A stretch of 35,942 nt of DNA from positions 1 through 35,942 of the forward strand of contig CAMPAR010000013.1 in the NCBI GenBank assembly GCA_946632055.1. Reading direction: 5' to 3'. Origin of the DNA: an uncultured Lachnospiraceae bacterium (GTDB taxonomy: Bacteria; Bacillota; Clostridia; Lachnospirales; Lachnospiraceae). The translations under genes and the position numbers were made by a program. The notes under the pieces were generated by a model, which worked only from the letters and a program-made list of their open reading frames with translations, had not been told where the DNA came from and did no database searches. Of this stretch, positions 15,671 through 24,566 are shown one piece after another (the first letter of the stretch is position 1; every line of letters starts with the position of its first letter).

Positions 15671-18600
15671 TCAGGAATAACTCTTCCTGATGCCGATGAC
15701 CACATGGTGATCATCGCTGTTCCGGGTGCGGATGGACTGCAGACAGTATGGCAGCTCGATTCTGCCGGACTTTCTTAAGTACGGCAGACTGGCGTTCTCC
15801 TCCTTCCGCATCCAGTTCATCAGATTCTCTTTCCCGAGCGCTTTCCGGACCTTTTCAATGTCCGCATCGGCCACATCCGCCAGGATTTTCTTCTCCGCGT
15901 CGCGGAAGAAGTTGTCTCCGCCCGGCCGGATCTCAAGCTCTCCCTTATCCCCGGTATAGAACTCCAGATAATAATCCGTTACCGTATCCACATAGAAAAT
16001 GCTGTCGAAGTCGCTCGAAAGCGCCGTGGAAATGCTCATGCAGCTCTTCCGGATCTCCGGAATCATCCCGACGCTCTGGTCCTTCCGCTCAATCAGGAAG
16101 GCCTCGAATTCCTCCTCAGGAACCGGCTTCGAGAAATAATAGCCCTGCACGAGATCGCAGCCGAGCGCCTTTAAGACGAGGTACTGCTCCTCGGTCTCCA
16201 CGCCTTCCGCGACGACCGGCACATGCAGATAATCCGCGATGTCGATAATCAGCTCGATCATGCGCACGTCCCGCGTCTCGCCGAACGCGTTCCGGATAAA
16301 GGTCATATCCAGCTTCAGCGCGTCGATCGGAAGGCTGGTCAGCATGCCGAGAGACGAATATCCGGTTCCGAAATCGTCCATCTCGATCCGGAAGCCCATG
16401 CCCATGCCGCGAAGCTCCCGCGCGGTTGAAATCACCTGCTCCGAGTCTCCCGTGTAGGCGGATTCAGTCAGTTCCAGCACGATGTCGTCCGCGGAAAGCT
16501 GATATTTGTCCAGAATCTCACGGAAAATATTCTTCAGGTTCGGCATCAGCATATCGACCCGGGATACATTGACGGAAACCGGAACCGAGAAGCCGAATTT
16601 ATCCTTCCACTTGCGGATCTTTGCCGCCGCTTCTTCCCATACATAACGGTCCAGATCGAAGATGAGGCCGTTGTCCTCGAGAAGCGGAATGAAGACGCCG
16701 GGGCTGATCATGCCGAGATCCGGGTGCTTCCAGCGGACCAGGGCTTCCGCGCTGGAAAGCATCGGTTTTTCAGGCCGCACATCGAATTTCGGCTGGAAAT
16801 ATACGAGGAACTGCTTCTCGCTGACTGCGGTATGGAAGTCCTCCAGCAGTCTGGCGTTGTAGAGGGCGTTCTTCCCCATCTCATCGTCGTAGAAGCCGAT
16901 CGGATTCGTGTAGTTCGTGCGGACCGCGTCGGAAGCCGTCTTCGCCCGGTCGAATCTGCGCTCGATATCGAGGCTCTTATCTACATTCTGACAGACGCCC
17001 ATGCGCAGCCTCACGCGCGCCGAGCCGCCTCTCGTTCCGATGATTCCGGCCGTAATCTGCTCGAGAACATCCTCATAGCTCTCCCGGTGCGGACAGTAGA
17101 TCAGGAAGGTGTCCGCGCCCTTGTGGCAGCCGACGCCGCCAAGCTCCCGGGACGCGATGCGGACCTGCTCGCCGATCCTTCTTAATACCGTGTCGCCGTA
17201 GCTCTTTCCGTAGCGCTCGTTGATCATGCGGAAGTGGTTGACATCCAGGACGATCGCATCCATCGGCGCCTTCGGATAATGCTGGTCGAACATATTGACA
17301 TAGCGGTAGAAATAGTCGATATTGAAGAGCCGCGTGAGTCCGTCGCGCTCCGTGGACTGGATGATGCCCCGGTTCTCGGAAAGCTCGATGCACTTGTCGA
17401 CACGCGCCCGGACAATTTCCCAGATCGGATAGGGCTTCGGGATGAAGTCGACCGCGCCGAGCTTCAGGCACTCCAGCTCCGCCTCCTGATCCGCCGTCAG
17501 CACAACGACGGGAATCCGGCTTAAGCTGTCGTCCGTATTCATCGCTCTCAGGACTTCCCGTCCGTCCATCTGCGGCATATTCAGGTCGAGGAGGATGAGC
17601 GCGAGTTCGTCCCTGTGATCCCGGATCATCTTCAGTGCTTCTCCGCCGTCCGAGGCATAAAGCACGTCATAGTCTTCTTCCAGCATATTTCCGAGAAGCT
17701 GCTGGTTGATATATTCGTCCTCGACAATCAGAATCTGACGGCGGATGTGAATAATCTGCGCCTCTTCCGCAAGCGCCGACATGGGATCCGTCACCGCTTC
17801 TTCCGCCGCGTCCGACTCGTCATCGCGCGTCACCGCGCCGAGGCTCTTCAGCCGTTTCTTCTCGGCGTACATCTCTTCATCCGCGCGCTGGAAGACGTCA
17901 TGAACATTGTGATCGTTTTCCGGGTCAAACACCGCGATGCCGCCGGAAACCACGGCGTCGTTGCTGTCGATATGCTCCACGGAGCGGTCGTGCAGGATCT
18001 GCATGAGGTCGCTTCGGACGGCAAAATCACGCCCGGAAAGCACCGCCGTAAATTCGTCGCCTCCCACGCGGAACACCGGCGAATGCCTGAAAATATCGCA
18101 GATCATCGTGCAGGCTTTTTTAATGTATTCGTCGCCGGCCTTATGACCGAGCGTATCATTGATCTTCTTCAAGCCGTTCACGTCGCAGACGACAATGGCA
18201 AACTCCTGCAGCTCTTTTTCATAGATCAGGCCGTCCATTTCCTTTTCCCGCACGAGCCAGGCATGCTTCGACATTACGCCCGTCATCGGATCGCGGTTCG
18301 CGAGCATTTCGCTCTCTTTGGACCTTTTGTTCAGGAAATAATGGTTCGACATCATGATGATCAGTGCCAGCCCGAACATCACGACCGCCATGATAATGGT
18401 ATGGGTATTCGTATCCTCCAGATTTCCCATTCGGTCCAGGATATAGGCTTCGTCCCCGGAAATGCCGGGAACCGCGCCGCCCGCCGCTTCATAATGCGCC
18501 TGCACGGCGGAAATCGTCGAGTCATAGCTTGTCAGCATGGACTGGCGCATCCAGATGAGCGCTATGACGAGGATGAGCGCAAGGAAGGCAATCCAGACGC

Positions 18601-20014
18601 TGACCGAGCGTCCGAAGCGCTTCTTCACATCCTTCTGGAGAATGATACGGAAAAGCACAAAGCCGAGCACGCTCCAGATAATGAACAGGAAATAAGTCTC
18701 GGTCGCAAGCGTGCCTTTTGTCACCAGGTTCGGGAACAGGAAATAGGCGCCGAGCGCGATCATGACGGCCAGGCCGATCCGCCCGGTCCACATCTCATAT
18801 CGGTCTTCCATCCGCTTCGCCATCACCATCGTACAGGCGGAAACAAAGCCGTAAATGAGCACTGCGCCGATCGTCGTCACGTCCACGATCCAGCCGATCG
18901 CCGTGCGTCCGACAAAGGGAATGATGAACGAGATTGCCATCACGAGAAGAACGGCCTTCGAGGGATTTCCCTTGTCGTTCAGCTCCGAAAAGCGCTGCGG
19001 CAGCACCCGGTCCTTCCCGAGCGCGTAAATAAGGCGGCTCAGAGCGGAAATATTGCCGATCAGGCTTGTGATGACAAGTGCAAGAAGCGACAGCATCAGA
19101 AGGACGCTGCCGAAGGATCCAAGATAATGATTAGCCGCGTAAAAAGCCGGAAGCGCCTCGAGCCCGGAAAGCGAGCCAAGATTTTCGATATATTCGATCC
19201 AGCTCGAAAACTGCGGCGGATATGCTGTCACAGAAAGCAGAATGACAAGAATGTACAGCGCTGCCGTGGACAGAACAGAAATGATCAGAACTTTGTGAAT
19301 CTTACTGTGGTCAAAGGAGAATTCCTCGGTCCGGTTGGAGATGCTCTCAAAGCCGATGAAGGCCCAGGGAGAAATCACCGCGATTCCCGCGATCTGGCGG
19401 ATCGCGGACGCGTCCGGGGTGAAGCCGGGACTCATGAAAGACGCACCGCCGCCGAAAATTCCGGCAAAGAAGCTGATCACGATTCCCGCCGAGAACAGCA
19501 GGGCGAGCCCGATCATGATCCGATTCGTCCATTTGCCGGTCCGGATGCAGAGAATGCCGATGACCGCGATCGCCGCCATCGTAAGAAGCGCTTCGCCGAT
19601 GTAGACGTCATAGCCGAAAATCGTATACATCCGGCCGAAGCTGAAGACGCCGCCGAGGAAAATCCGGCCAAAGAGCGGCAGGGAAGTCGCGTTCGCCCAG
19701 AGCATCGCGAAGTAGGTCATCAGCACAAACCAGGCAATCAAAAAGCCCTGGTCATAGCCGAAGACCTCCCGGGCGTAGGCATACGCGCCGCCCGCTTCCG
19801 GGAAATTCTTCATCATGTAGGCGTAGTTCCGGCAGATAATGAGCATTACCAGCGCGCCGACCACGAGTCCGAGAATACTGCCCGCCGGTCCGGACTGGGC
19901 AAGATAAGTGCTCGCCGTTACGACAAGAGAGCCCCAACCGACACTGGTGCCGATTGCAAAAGCCCACGCACCAAGTCCGGATGTACTTTTCTGAAGCATT
20001 TTTTCCGTTTTCAT
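15671..20014 (-). CDS. amino-acid permease fused to GGDEF-REC-GGDEF-EAL-PAS, c-di-GMP signalling protein
   Basis: One uninterrupted frame of 1447 residues; GGCGGAG precedes the ATG. Residues about 8-480 are an APC-superfamily permease (GTSVGWGS, PEAGGAYAYAREVFG, 12 helices). Two more helices bracket an extracytoplasmic segment of about 50 residues (490-540). GGDEF-1 (about 570-720) has an intact RVGGDEF (residues about 650-655) but no RxxD inhibitory site. REC (about 760-870) has phospho-Asp810 in LLDLNMP and Lys in IPKPY. GGDEF-2 (about 890-1045) is degenerate, with HKGADTF. EAL (about 1056-1305) keeps AEALVRW, NVSR, ELTES, DDFGTGYSS, LKLD and AEGVET, so it is probably an active phosphodiesterase. 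The last ~120 residues look PAS-like. No histidine kinase is nearby. A sensor in which transport or binding tunes c-di-GMP is inferred. Confidence 0.93.
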   Translation of the reverse strand: MKTEKMLQKSTSGLGAWAFAIGTSVGWGSLVVTASTYLAQSGPAGSILGLVVGALVMLIICRNYAYMMKNFPEAGGAYAYAREVFGYDQGFLIAWFVLMTYFAMLWANATSLPLFGRIFLGGVFSFGRMYTIFGYDVYIGEALLTMAAIAVIGILCIRTGKWTNRIMIGLALLFSAGIVISFFAGIFGGGASFMSPGFTPDASAIRQIAGIAVISPWAFIGFESISNRTEEFSFDHSKIHKVLIISVLSTAALYILVILLSVTAYPPQFSSWIEYIENLGSLSGLEALPAFYAANHYLGSFGSVLLMLSLLALVITSLIGNISALSRLIYALGKDRVLPQRFSELNDKGNPSKAVLLVMAISFIIPFVGRTAIGWIVDVTTIGAVLIYGFVSACTMVMAKRMEDRYEMWTGRIGLAVMIALGAYFLFPNLVTKGTLATETYFLFIIWSVLGFVLFRIILQKDVKKRFGRSVSVWIAFLALILVIALIWMRQSMLTSYDSTISAVQAHYEAAGGAVPGISGDEAYILDRMGNLEDTNTHTIIMAVVMFGLALIIMMSNHYFLNKRSKESEMLANRDPMTGVMSKHAWLVREKEMDGLIYEKELQEFAIVVCDVNGLKKINDTLGHKAGDEYIKKACTMICDIFRHSPVFRVGGDEFTAVLSGRDFAVRSDLMQILHDRSVEHIDSNDAVVSGGIAVFDPENDHNVHDVFQRADEEMYAEKKRLKSLGAVTRDDESDAAEEAVTDPMSALAEEAQIIHIRRQILIVEDEYINQQLLGNMLEEDYDVLYASDGGEALKMIRDHRDELALILLDLNMPQMDGREVLRAMNTDDSLSRIPVVVLTADQEAELECLKLGAVDFIPKPYPIWEIVRARVDKCIELSENRGIIQSTERDGLTRLFNIDYFYRYVNMFDQHYPKAPMDAIVLDVNHFRMINERYGKSYGDTVLRRIGEQVRIASRELGGVGCHKGADTFLIYCPHRESYEDVLEQITAGIIGTRGGSARVRLRMGVCQNVDKSLDIERRFDRAKTASDAVRTNYTNPIGFYDDEMGKNALYNARLLEDFHTAVSEKQFLVYFQPKFDVRPEKPMLSSAEALVRWKHPDLGMISPGVFIPLLEDNGLIFDLDRYVWEEAAAKIRKWKDKFGFSVPVSVNVSRVDMLMPNLKNIFREILDKYQLSADDIVLELTESAYTGDSEQVISTARELRGMGMGFRIEMDDFGTGYSSLGMLTSLPIDALKLDMTFIRNAFGETRDVRMIELIIDIADYLHVPVVAEGVETEEQYLVLKALGCDLVQGYYFSKPVPEEEFEAFLIERKDQSVGMIPEIRKSCMSISTALSSDFDSIFYVDTVTDYYLEFYTGDKGELEIRPGGDNFFRDAEKKILADVADADIEKVRKALGKENLMNWMRKEENASLPYLRKSGRIELPYCLQSIRTRNSDDHHVVIGIRKSYS

Positions 20015-20057
20015 ATCAGCTCCGCCCTTCGTGTTATGTTATGATAGTCGGGGTCAA

Positions 20058-20081
20058 AAAGTGATTATAATAACTCACTTT
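20058..20081. promoter_or_regulatory. operator-like palindrome at the start of the permease-GGDEF/EAL transcript
   Basis: AAAGTGA-N10-TCACTTT, a perfect 7+7 inverted repeat with an AT-rich centre, overlaps the predicted transcription start (~20077) and early leader. It is placed as a repressor site would be. The regulator is unknown. Confidence 0.6.
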
Positions 20082-20083
20082 GG

Positions 20084-20112
20084 ATTATAACATTGATTTT
20101 TGCGGATGTAAA
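20084..20112 (-). promoter_or_regulatory. promoter of the permease-GGDEF/EAL - pilB operon
   Basis: Read leftward: TTTACA (20107-20112), 17 bp spacer, TATAAT (20084-20089), a near-consensus sigma-A promoter about 70 bp before the start codon. It may drive pilBTC too, since no strong terminator separates them. Confidence 0.75.
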
Positions 20113-20138
20113 GAAAGATTCTGCAAGACAGGGCAACA

Positions 20139-20172
20139 AGACAGGGGGACGGTTCTTGTGTCCCCCTGTTTC
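20139..20172. repeat. short REP variant
   Basis: A compact hairpin of the same family: GACAGGGGGAC, a GGTTCTTGT loop, then GTCCCCCTGTTTC. It lies between the queA stop and the permease fusion gene. It may double as a queA 3' hairpin. Confidence 0.75.
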
Positions 20173-20176
20173 ATAG

Positions 20177-21202
20177 TTATTCTATAAACATTGCATCCCC
20201 GAAGCTGAAGAAGCGGTATTTTTCCTTTACAGCTTCTTTGTAGGCGTTCAGAATGTGCTCCCTCCCCGCGAGCGCCGACACGAGCATCACAAGCGTCGAC
20301 TGTGGCAGGTGGAAATTCGTAATGAGCGCGTCGAGAACCTTGAAGCGGTAGCCGGGGTAGATGAAAATCTCGGTCCAGCCGGAGCATTCCGCAAGGTGCC
20401 CGTTCTCATCCGCCGCCGATTCGACTGTCCGGCAGGAGGTCGTGCCGACGCAGATGACGCGGTGCCCGGAAGCCTTCGCACGGTTGATTTTGTCCGCCGC
20501 TTCCTGGGAGATCATGTAGAATTCGCTGTGCATATGGTGCTCTTCGATCTTATCGACCTTGACGGGCCGGAAGGTGCCGAGACCGACATGAAGCGTCACC
20601 TCCGCGATGTCGATGCCCTTCTCGCGGATTTTCTGCAGAAGCTCGTCGGTAAAGTGCAGTCCGGCCGTCGGCGCTGCCGCGGAGCCGTCATACTTCGCGT
20701 AAACGGTCTGGTAGCGGTTTTTGTCTTCAAGCTTGTGTGTGATATAGGGAGGAAGCGGCATTTCACCGAGCGCGTCCAGCACCTCTTCGAAGATTCCTTC
20801 GTAGGAGAATTCGATCAGGCGGTTGCCCTCCTCGACGACATCGATCACCGTCCCCGTCAGGCGTCCTTCCCCGAAGTCAATGACTGTACCGGGGCGGCAC
20901 TTTTTACCGGGTTTCACGAGCGTTTCCCAGATATTGTCGCTCTTCCTTTTCAGAAGCAGCACCTCGATCGCGGCGCCGGTATCCTTTTTCACGCCGTAAA
21001 GGCGCGCCGGTATGACCCGGGTATTATTGACAACCAGACAGTCTCCGGGCTCAAGCTCGTGAATAATCTCATGAAAGATACTGTGCCGGATCTCCCCGGT
21101 CTCCCTGTTCAGAATCATCAGCCGGGAATCGTCGCGCTTCTTCAGCGGATCCTGTGCAATCAGCTCCTCTGGCAGTTCATAGTCAAAATCTTTTACATCC
21201 AT
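20177..21202 (-). CDS. queA: S-adenosylmethionine:tRNA ribosyltransferase-isomerase
   Basis: The product has 341 residues, the normal QueA length. Recognisable blocks are [15 protein letters not shown] at the N-terminus, [51 protein letters not shown], and [18 protein letters not shown] near the C-terminus. It transfers and isomerises the ribose of S-adenosylmethionine onto preQ1-modified tRNA, giving epoxyqueuosine. Its usual partner tgt is not next to it here. GGGGATGTTCA precedes the ATG. Confidence 0.97.
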   Translation of the reverse strand: MDVKDFDYELPEELIAQDPLKKRDDSRLMILNRETGEIRHSIFHEIIHELEPGDCLVVNNTRVIPARLYGVKKDTGAAIEVLLLKRKSDNIWETLVKPGKKCRPGTVIDFGEGRLTGTVIDVVEEGNRLIEFSYEGIFEEVLDALGEMPLPPYITHKLEDKNRYQTVYAKYDGSAAAPTAGLHFTDELLQKIREKGIDIAEVTLHVGLGTFRPVKVDKIEEHHMHSEFYMISQEAADKINRAKASGHRVICVGTTSCRTVESAADENGHLAECSGWTEIFIYPGYRFKVLDALITNFHLPQSTLVMLVSALAGREHILNAYKEAVKEKYRFFSFGDAMFIE

Positions 21203-21227
21203 TGAACATCCCCGTACACAAACGCAC

Positions 21228-21254
21228 AGCCGGTCTTCTTAAAAAAGGCCGGCT
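21228..21254 (-). terminator. hairpin between the membrane-protein gene and queA
   Basis: AGCCGGTCTT / AAGGCCGGCT form a 10 bp stem with one wobble pair. Its T tract is in the loop rather than after the stem, so termination may be partial and queA may still be read through. Confidence 0.45.
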
Positions 21255-21277
21255 GCGAAAGTGTTTATCTCCTTTTC

Positions 21278-21937
21278 TTATTTATCCAGCATGACCCGCG
21301 TTCTTCCGAGATAGCTGAGGTAAATCAGATAAACCACCAGCGTAAACAGAGAAGCGCAGACACTGAGAATCGCAGCAATGCTGCCCGTAATTCCGGTCGT
21401 CGTGAAAACCGAAGAGAACAGCGACAGACCCGTGCCGATACAGTAGCCGATCACGGTGGCGGTCAGGATCTTCCGACCCTTCTTCACCATATCCTCGCGA
21501 TGAAGGCTTTCCGAAATCCGGACAATTCCCTGGATAACGAAAATCGTCACGAAGAGACCGGCAAGATCAATGAAGATATCCGTAAAACTCGCCGCCACGT
21601 CAATACTCGCAAGCACAACCGACAGAACCGATGCGACAATCCCGAGAATCGTAAACATGAACGCATTCTTGAATGACGCTTCGTCCTTCGAGGCTTTGAT
21701 GATGCCGACCAGGTTCAGAATAAAGCCGACGACATAGAGTACTGCGGCCGCAGCAATCAGGATCGTGGCCGCCAGCGCCTCGATTTCAAGTCCGTCAAGC
21801 GATCCGTTTTTCTGCTCGCCGACATAGATCACGGCACTCATGATTCCGGCGCCGATCGCAGTGATGGTGGCAAAGATTGAAATGATTTCCGCTGCGTAGA
21901 TCTTTTTGATGCCTTTGCTGACGTTTGGATACTTCAT
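21278..21937 (-). CDS. integral membrane protein of unknown function
   Basis: The product has 219 residues with about five to six hydrophobic helices: roughly 15-38, 55-80, 92-112, 118-140, 160-180 and 185-210. A basic cytoplasmic loop (HREDMVKKGRK) separates the last pair. No motif identifies a family. The ATG is preceded by AGAAGGAGGAACAGCC, a strong ribosome site. It lies upstream of queA in the same direction but behind a hairpin. Confidence 0.75.
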   Translation of the reverse strand: MKYPNVSKGIKKIYAAEIISIFATITAIGAGIMSAVIYVGEQKNGSLDGLEIEALAATILIAAAAVLYVVGFILNLVGIIKASKDEASFKNAFMFTILGIVASVLSVVLASIDVAASFTDIFIDLAGLFVTIFVIQGIVRISESLHREDMVKKGRKILTATVIGYCIGTGLSLFSSVFTTTGITGSIAAILSVCASLFTLVVYLIYLSYLGRTRVMLDK

Positions 21938-21974
21938 GGCTGTTCCTCCTTCTGGAAATACTGCATAAAACGTT

Positions 21975-22066
21975 TCATAATTTTACGCATTTTTTATTAT
22001 AACATGTTCTGTCCTTTTTTCAATACCAACATGAAATACGAAAGAAATTTTTTTATTCACAAAATG
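21975..22066. other. AT-rich stretch with a DnaA-box-like 9-mer
   Basis: An AT-rich run lies in the divergent gap left of the two box triplets. It contains TTATTCACA at 22053-22061 and T-rich blocks. The promoter of the leftward membrane-protein gene probably lies here (TTATAA-like sequences near 21997-22003). Confidence 0.45.
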
Positions 22067-22130
22067 CTTCCTTCGCTGACTTCCTTCGAAACTCCTGAAA
22101 AAACTGGACTTTTCATCCGACCGTGTCAGT

Positions 22131-22157
22131 TTTTCCACATTATTCACCGTATTCACA
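22131..22157 (+). promoter_or_regulatory. triplet of abutting DnaA-box-like 9-mers, cluster 1
   Basis: TTTTCCACA, TTATTCACC and GTATTCACA lie end to end at an exact 9 bp period on one strand. Each differs from the DnaA box TTATCCACA by one or two bases. Confidence 0.6.
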
Positions 22158-22236
22158 GAATAAAATCTTGATAACTCCCCGGAAGGCGCCGATGCAGGTC
22201 CTTGATTTTATGCGGATTCCGGCTGTCGCTTCGGGG

Positions 22237-22277
22237 TTTTCCACCTTATCCACAGTTTCCACAGTTTTTTATCCCCA
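22237..22277 (+). promoter_or_regulatory. triplet of abutting DnaA-box-like 9-mers, cluster 2, plus one more
   Basis: TTTTCCACC, the consensus box TTATCCACA (22246-22254) and GTTTCCACA lie end to end at a 9 bp period. TTATCCCCA follows at 22269-22277. The cluster ends about 20 bp before the dnaD promoter, a position suited to control by DnaA. Confidence 0.7.
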
Positions 22278-22297
22278 GCGGCGCTTTTCGGGGGCTC

Positions 22298-22325
22298 TTT
22301 TCTTTTTCGGATTTTGTGATATACT
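22298..22325 (+). promoter_or_regulatory. extended -10 promoter of the dnaD-dnaI operon
   Basis: TGATATACT gives a TGn-TATACT extended -10 (22318-22325). The -35 region is a poor TTTTCT. The start point would be near 22332, giving a leader of about 120 nt. Confidence 0.55.
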
Positions 22326-22337
22326 TTGACATGCAGC

Positions 22338-22376
22338 CGTACAGAAACCTTCACACAGGGTGTGTACTTCTGTATG
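22338..22376 (+). promoter_or_regulatory. leader hairpin upstream of dnaD
   Basis: TACAGAA (22340-22346) pairs with TTCTGTA (22368-22374), enclosing CACAC-AGG-GTGTG. This long stem-loop sits just after the predicted start point. No known riboswitch or T-box was recognised. Confidence 0.45.
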
Positions 22377-22453
22377 CGCTTTCAGGATCCGTTCAAACTA
22401 TGAGTCATGCCCGGACGGATTCTTTTTTGGGGGAACAAGGAAGGACATCCATC

Positions 22454-23533
22454 ATGAAGAAGCTGAATTTACGGACGAAAACGCAGCGTCAGTATCTGGA
22501 AATCCCTGTGGATTTCATCGATGAATATATGCCTCAGGCGCCGGAAGGCGCCCTCAAGGTGTACCTTTATCTCGTGCGCTGTGCGATGGACCCGACCATT
22601 CTGCTGTCTCTTTCGGATATGGCAGACCTTTTTGATATTACGCAGAAAACCGTCGTACGCGCTCTGACCTACTGGGAGGAGTGCGGTCTTCTTTCCCTCG
22701 AGTACGAGGAAGAGGACCTGACGGACATCACCCTTCTGCCCTTCCCTTCGGAAGGCGCATATCCGGCTGATTCCGTGCCCAAAGCAGCGGAAGCCGAAGC
22801 GGTTTCCCGGCCCGTCACGCCGGTCAATGTGCAGCCGCTGCCGGTGCGAAGCGCTGCTGCGCCCCCGGAGGAAATGTCTCCGATCGATTTCGCGGATCTC
22901 GAGCGCGACGAAAACTTCTCGGATCTTCTCGATCTTGCCCAGTACTATCTGAAAAAGCCCGCGAACTCCACGATGCGCGACGCCCTCGGCTACTGCTACC
23001 TGCTTTTTGACAGGCAGAACGACGTGATCGAATACCTGCTCGAATACTGCATCGAACAGGGGCATTTCTCGGTTCACTACATCCGTAAGGTCGCGGAAAA
23101 CTGGAAGTCGGAAGGGCTTTCGGACCTTCCCTCCATCAAAAAATCCGTTGCCATGCGCTCGAAGACCGTCACAAGCATCCAGAAGGCCTTCGGCATCCGG
23201 GACCGGCAGCTCGCCGACGTCGAGATGGACTATGTCACGAGCTGGAGCCGGGACTTTGATCTCCCGATCATCCTGGAAGCCTGCAACCGCACGGTGAAAA
23301 ACGCACACTCGCCGTCCTTCAATTATGCCAACAGCATCCTGACGGAGTGGAAGGCGCAGAAGGTGACGTCGCTTGACGACGTCCGGAAGCTGGACGAAAG
23401 CCATGCGAAGAAGGAAAAGAAATCCGCTTCCTCCGACACCGCTCCCAGGAAGCAGGCCGCCGGTTCCTTCCGGAATTTCGACGAGCGGAAGGATGATTAT
23501 ACCGACCTCATCCGGAATTATTATGAATCCTGA
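22454..23533 (+). CDS. DnaD-domain replication initiation protein
   Basis: The ATG at 22454 is chosen because AAGGAAGGA lies upstream; the frame extends further up but through the leader. The product has 359 residues. The N-terminal winged-helix region (about 10-85) includes a recognition helix DMADLFDITQKTVVRALTYWE. An acidic/Pro-rich linker follows, then two DnaB_2/DnaD C-terminal repeats (about 165-220 and 240-300), the second ending FNYANSILTEWK. In Bacillota such proteins remodel DNA at the origin or restart sites and help load helicase. The dnaI-like gene 29 bp downstream supports this. Confidence 0.9.
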   Translation: MKKLNLRTKTQRQYLEIPVDFIDEYMPQAPEGALKVYLYLVRCAMDPTILLSLSDMADLFDITQKTVVRALTYWEECGLLSLEYEEEDLTDITLLPFPSEGAYPADSVPKAAEAEAVSRPVTPVNVQPLPVRSAAAPPEEMSPIDFADLERDENFSDLLDLAQYYLKKPANSTMRDALGYCYLLFDRQNDVIEYLLEYCIEQGHFSVHYIRKVAENWKSEGLSDLPSIKKSVAMRSKTVTSIQKAFGIRDRQLADVEMDYVTSWSRDFDLPIILEACNRTVKNAHSPSFNYANSILTEWKAQKVTSLDDVRKLDESHAKKEKKSASSDTAPRKQAAGSFRNFDERKDDYTDLIRNYYES

Positions 23534-23562
23534 GTTCGAATCGGGACGGAGGACGATGCTTT

Positions 23563-24537
23563 ATGGCACTCACGAATGAACAGTATAATCAGATGATGCG
23601 CGAATACGACGCGCGGCGCTTTCAGGCGCTCCGGGATATGGAAATCCGCCGGGAGACCGTATACAGCCGTTTTCCGAAGCTCCGCGCGGTCCAGAACGCG
23701 CTCACGGGGAACGCCGCCGCGCGGGCCCGCGCGAAAATCACCGGGAACGAGGCCGAGCTTCCGGCGCTCTTAAAAGAAGCGGAGGCGCTGAAGGAAGAAA
23801 AGGCGCAGCTTCTTCTCGAGTACCGGATCCCGGAAGGGTATCTCACGCCGCACTACACCTGCCCCGACTGTAAAGACACCGGCTATATCGGCAGCGAAAA
23901 GTGCCACTGCTTCCGCCGGGCGATTTCCGAGCTGCTCTACGACCAGAGCGGCATCCGGGAAGTGCTGCAGCGCGAAAATTTCGACGCGCTTTCGATGGAA
24001 TATTACAATCAGGATCTTGCCATCGGCTCGAAAAACCTGTATGATTATATGCGGGAGAAGATCGCCTTCTGCCGGAACTATGCGGCGCATTTCGATGAAA
24101 ATCCGGGCAGCATCCTCTTCTACGGTCCCACCGGAACCGGAAAGACCTTTTTATCGAACTGCATCGCCAAGGAGCTTCTCGACTCCTGTCACTCCGTCCT
24201 GTACTTTTCGGCGATTGATCTGTTCAATCTGTTTTCAAGGAACCGTTACGGCGCCGACGCGGATTCGATTGACCGCTCGGTTCTCGCCTGCGATCTCCTC
24301 ATCATAGACGATCTCGGGACGGAATCCGTCAATTCCTTTACCGCGAGCAAGCTGTTCTACTGCGTGAACGAGCGCCTGAACCGCGGGAAGGGCACACTGA
24401 TTTCCACGAACCTCGATCCCTCGCATCTCAGGGATATTTACAGCGAGCGCATCCTTTCCCGGATCGTCAGCGGCTACACGCTGATCCGGCTCGACGGAAA
24501 GGACATCCGTATTCAGAAGAAATTCAAACAAGAATAA
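23563..24537 (+). CDS. DnaI/DnaC-like helicase-loader ATPase
   Basis: The product has 324 residues. The N-terminal helical region has a zinc-binding set CPDC ... CHC (about residues 99-118) like DnaI. The AAA+ domain has GPTGTGKTFLSN (about 187-198) as Walker A, LLIIDDLGTE as Walker B, and an arginine-finger segment in ERILSRI. It would load the replicative helicase together with the DnaD-like protein. GGAGGACGATG precedes the ATG. IstB transposition helpers share the fold, but no IS21 transposase is present, so a loader is preferred. Confidence 0.9.
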   Translation: MALTNEQYNQMMREYDARRFQALRDMEIRRETVYSRFPKLRAVQNALTGNAAARARAKITGNEAELPALLKEAEALKEEKAQLLLEYRIPEGYLTPHYTCPDCKDTGYIGSEKCHCFRRAISELLYDQSGIREVLQRENFDALSMEYYNQDLAIGSKNLYDYMREKIAFCRNYAAHFDENPGSILFYGPTGTGKTFLSNCIAKELLDSCHSVLYFSAIDLFNLFSRNRYGADADSIDRSVLACDLLIIDDLGTESVNSFTASKLFYCVNERLNRGKGTLISTNLDPSHLRDIYSERILSRIVSGYTLIRLDGKDIRIQKKFKQE

Positions 24538-24566
24538 AGGTGCATCAAAATCAAGGAGGGTAACAA

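Noticed and set aside
17615-20044. 809-codon rightward ORF opposite the permease fusion
   Set aside because: Composition is His/Arg-rich antisense shadow; the opposite strand has clear domains over the same stretch.
22053-22277. Firm call of the chromosomal replication origin
   Set aside because: dnaA, dnaN, rpmH and gidA are not here. The boxes could equally be a regulatory or titration site, so it is kept as a finding only.
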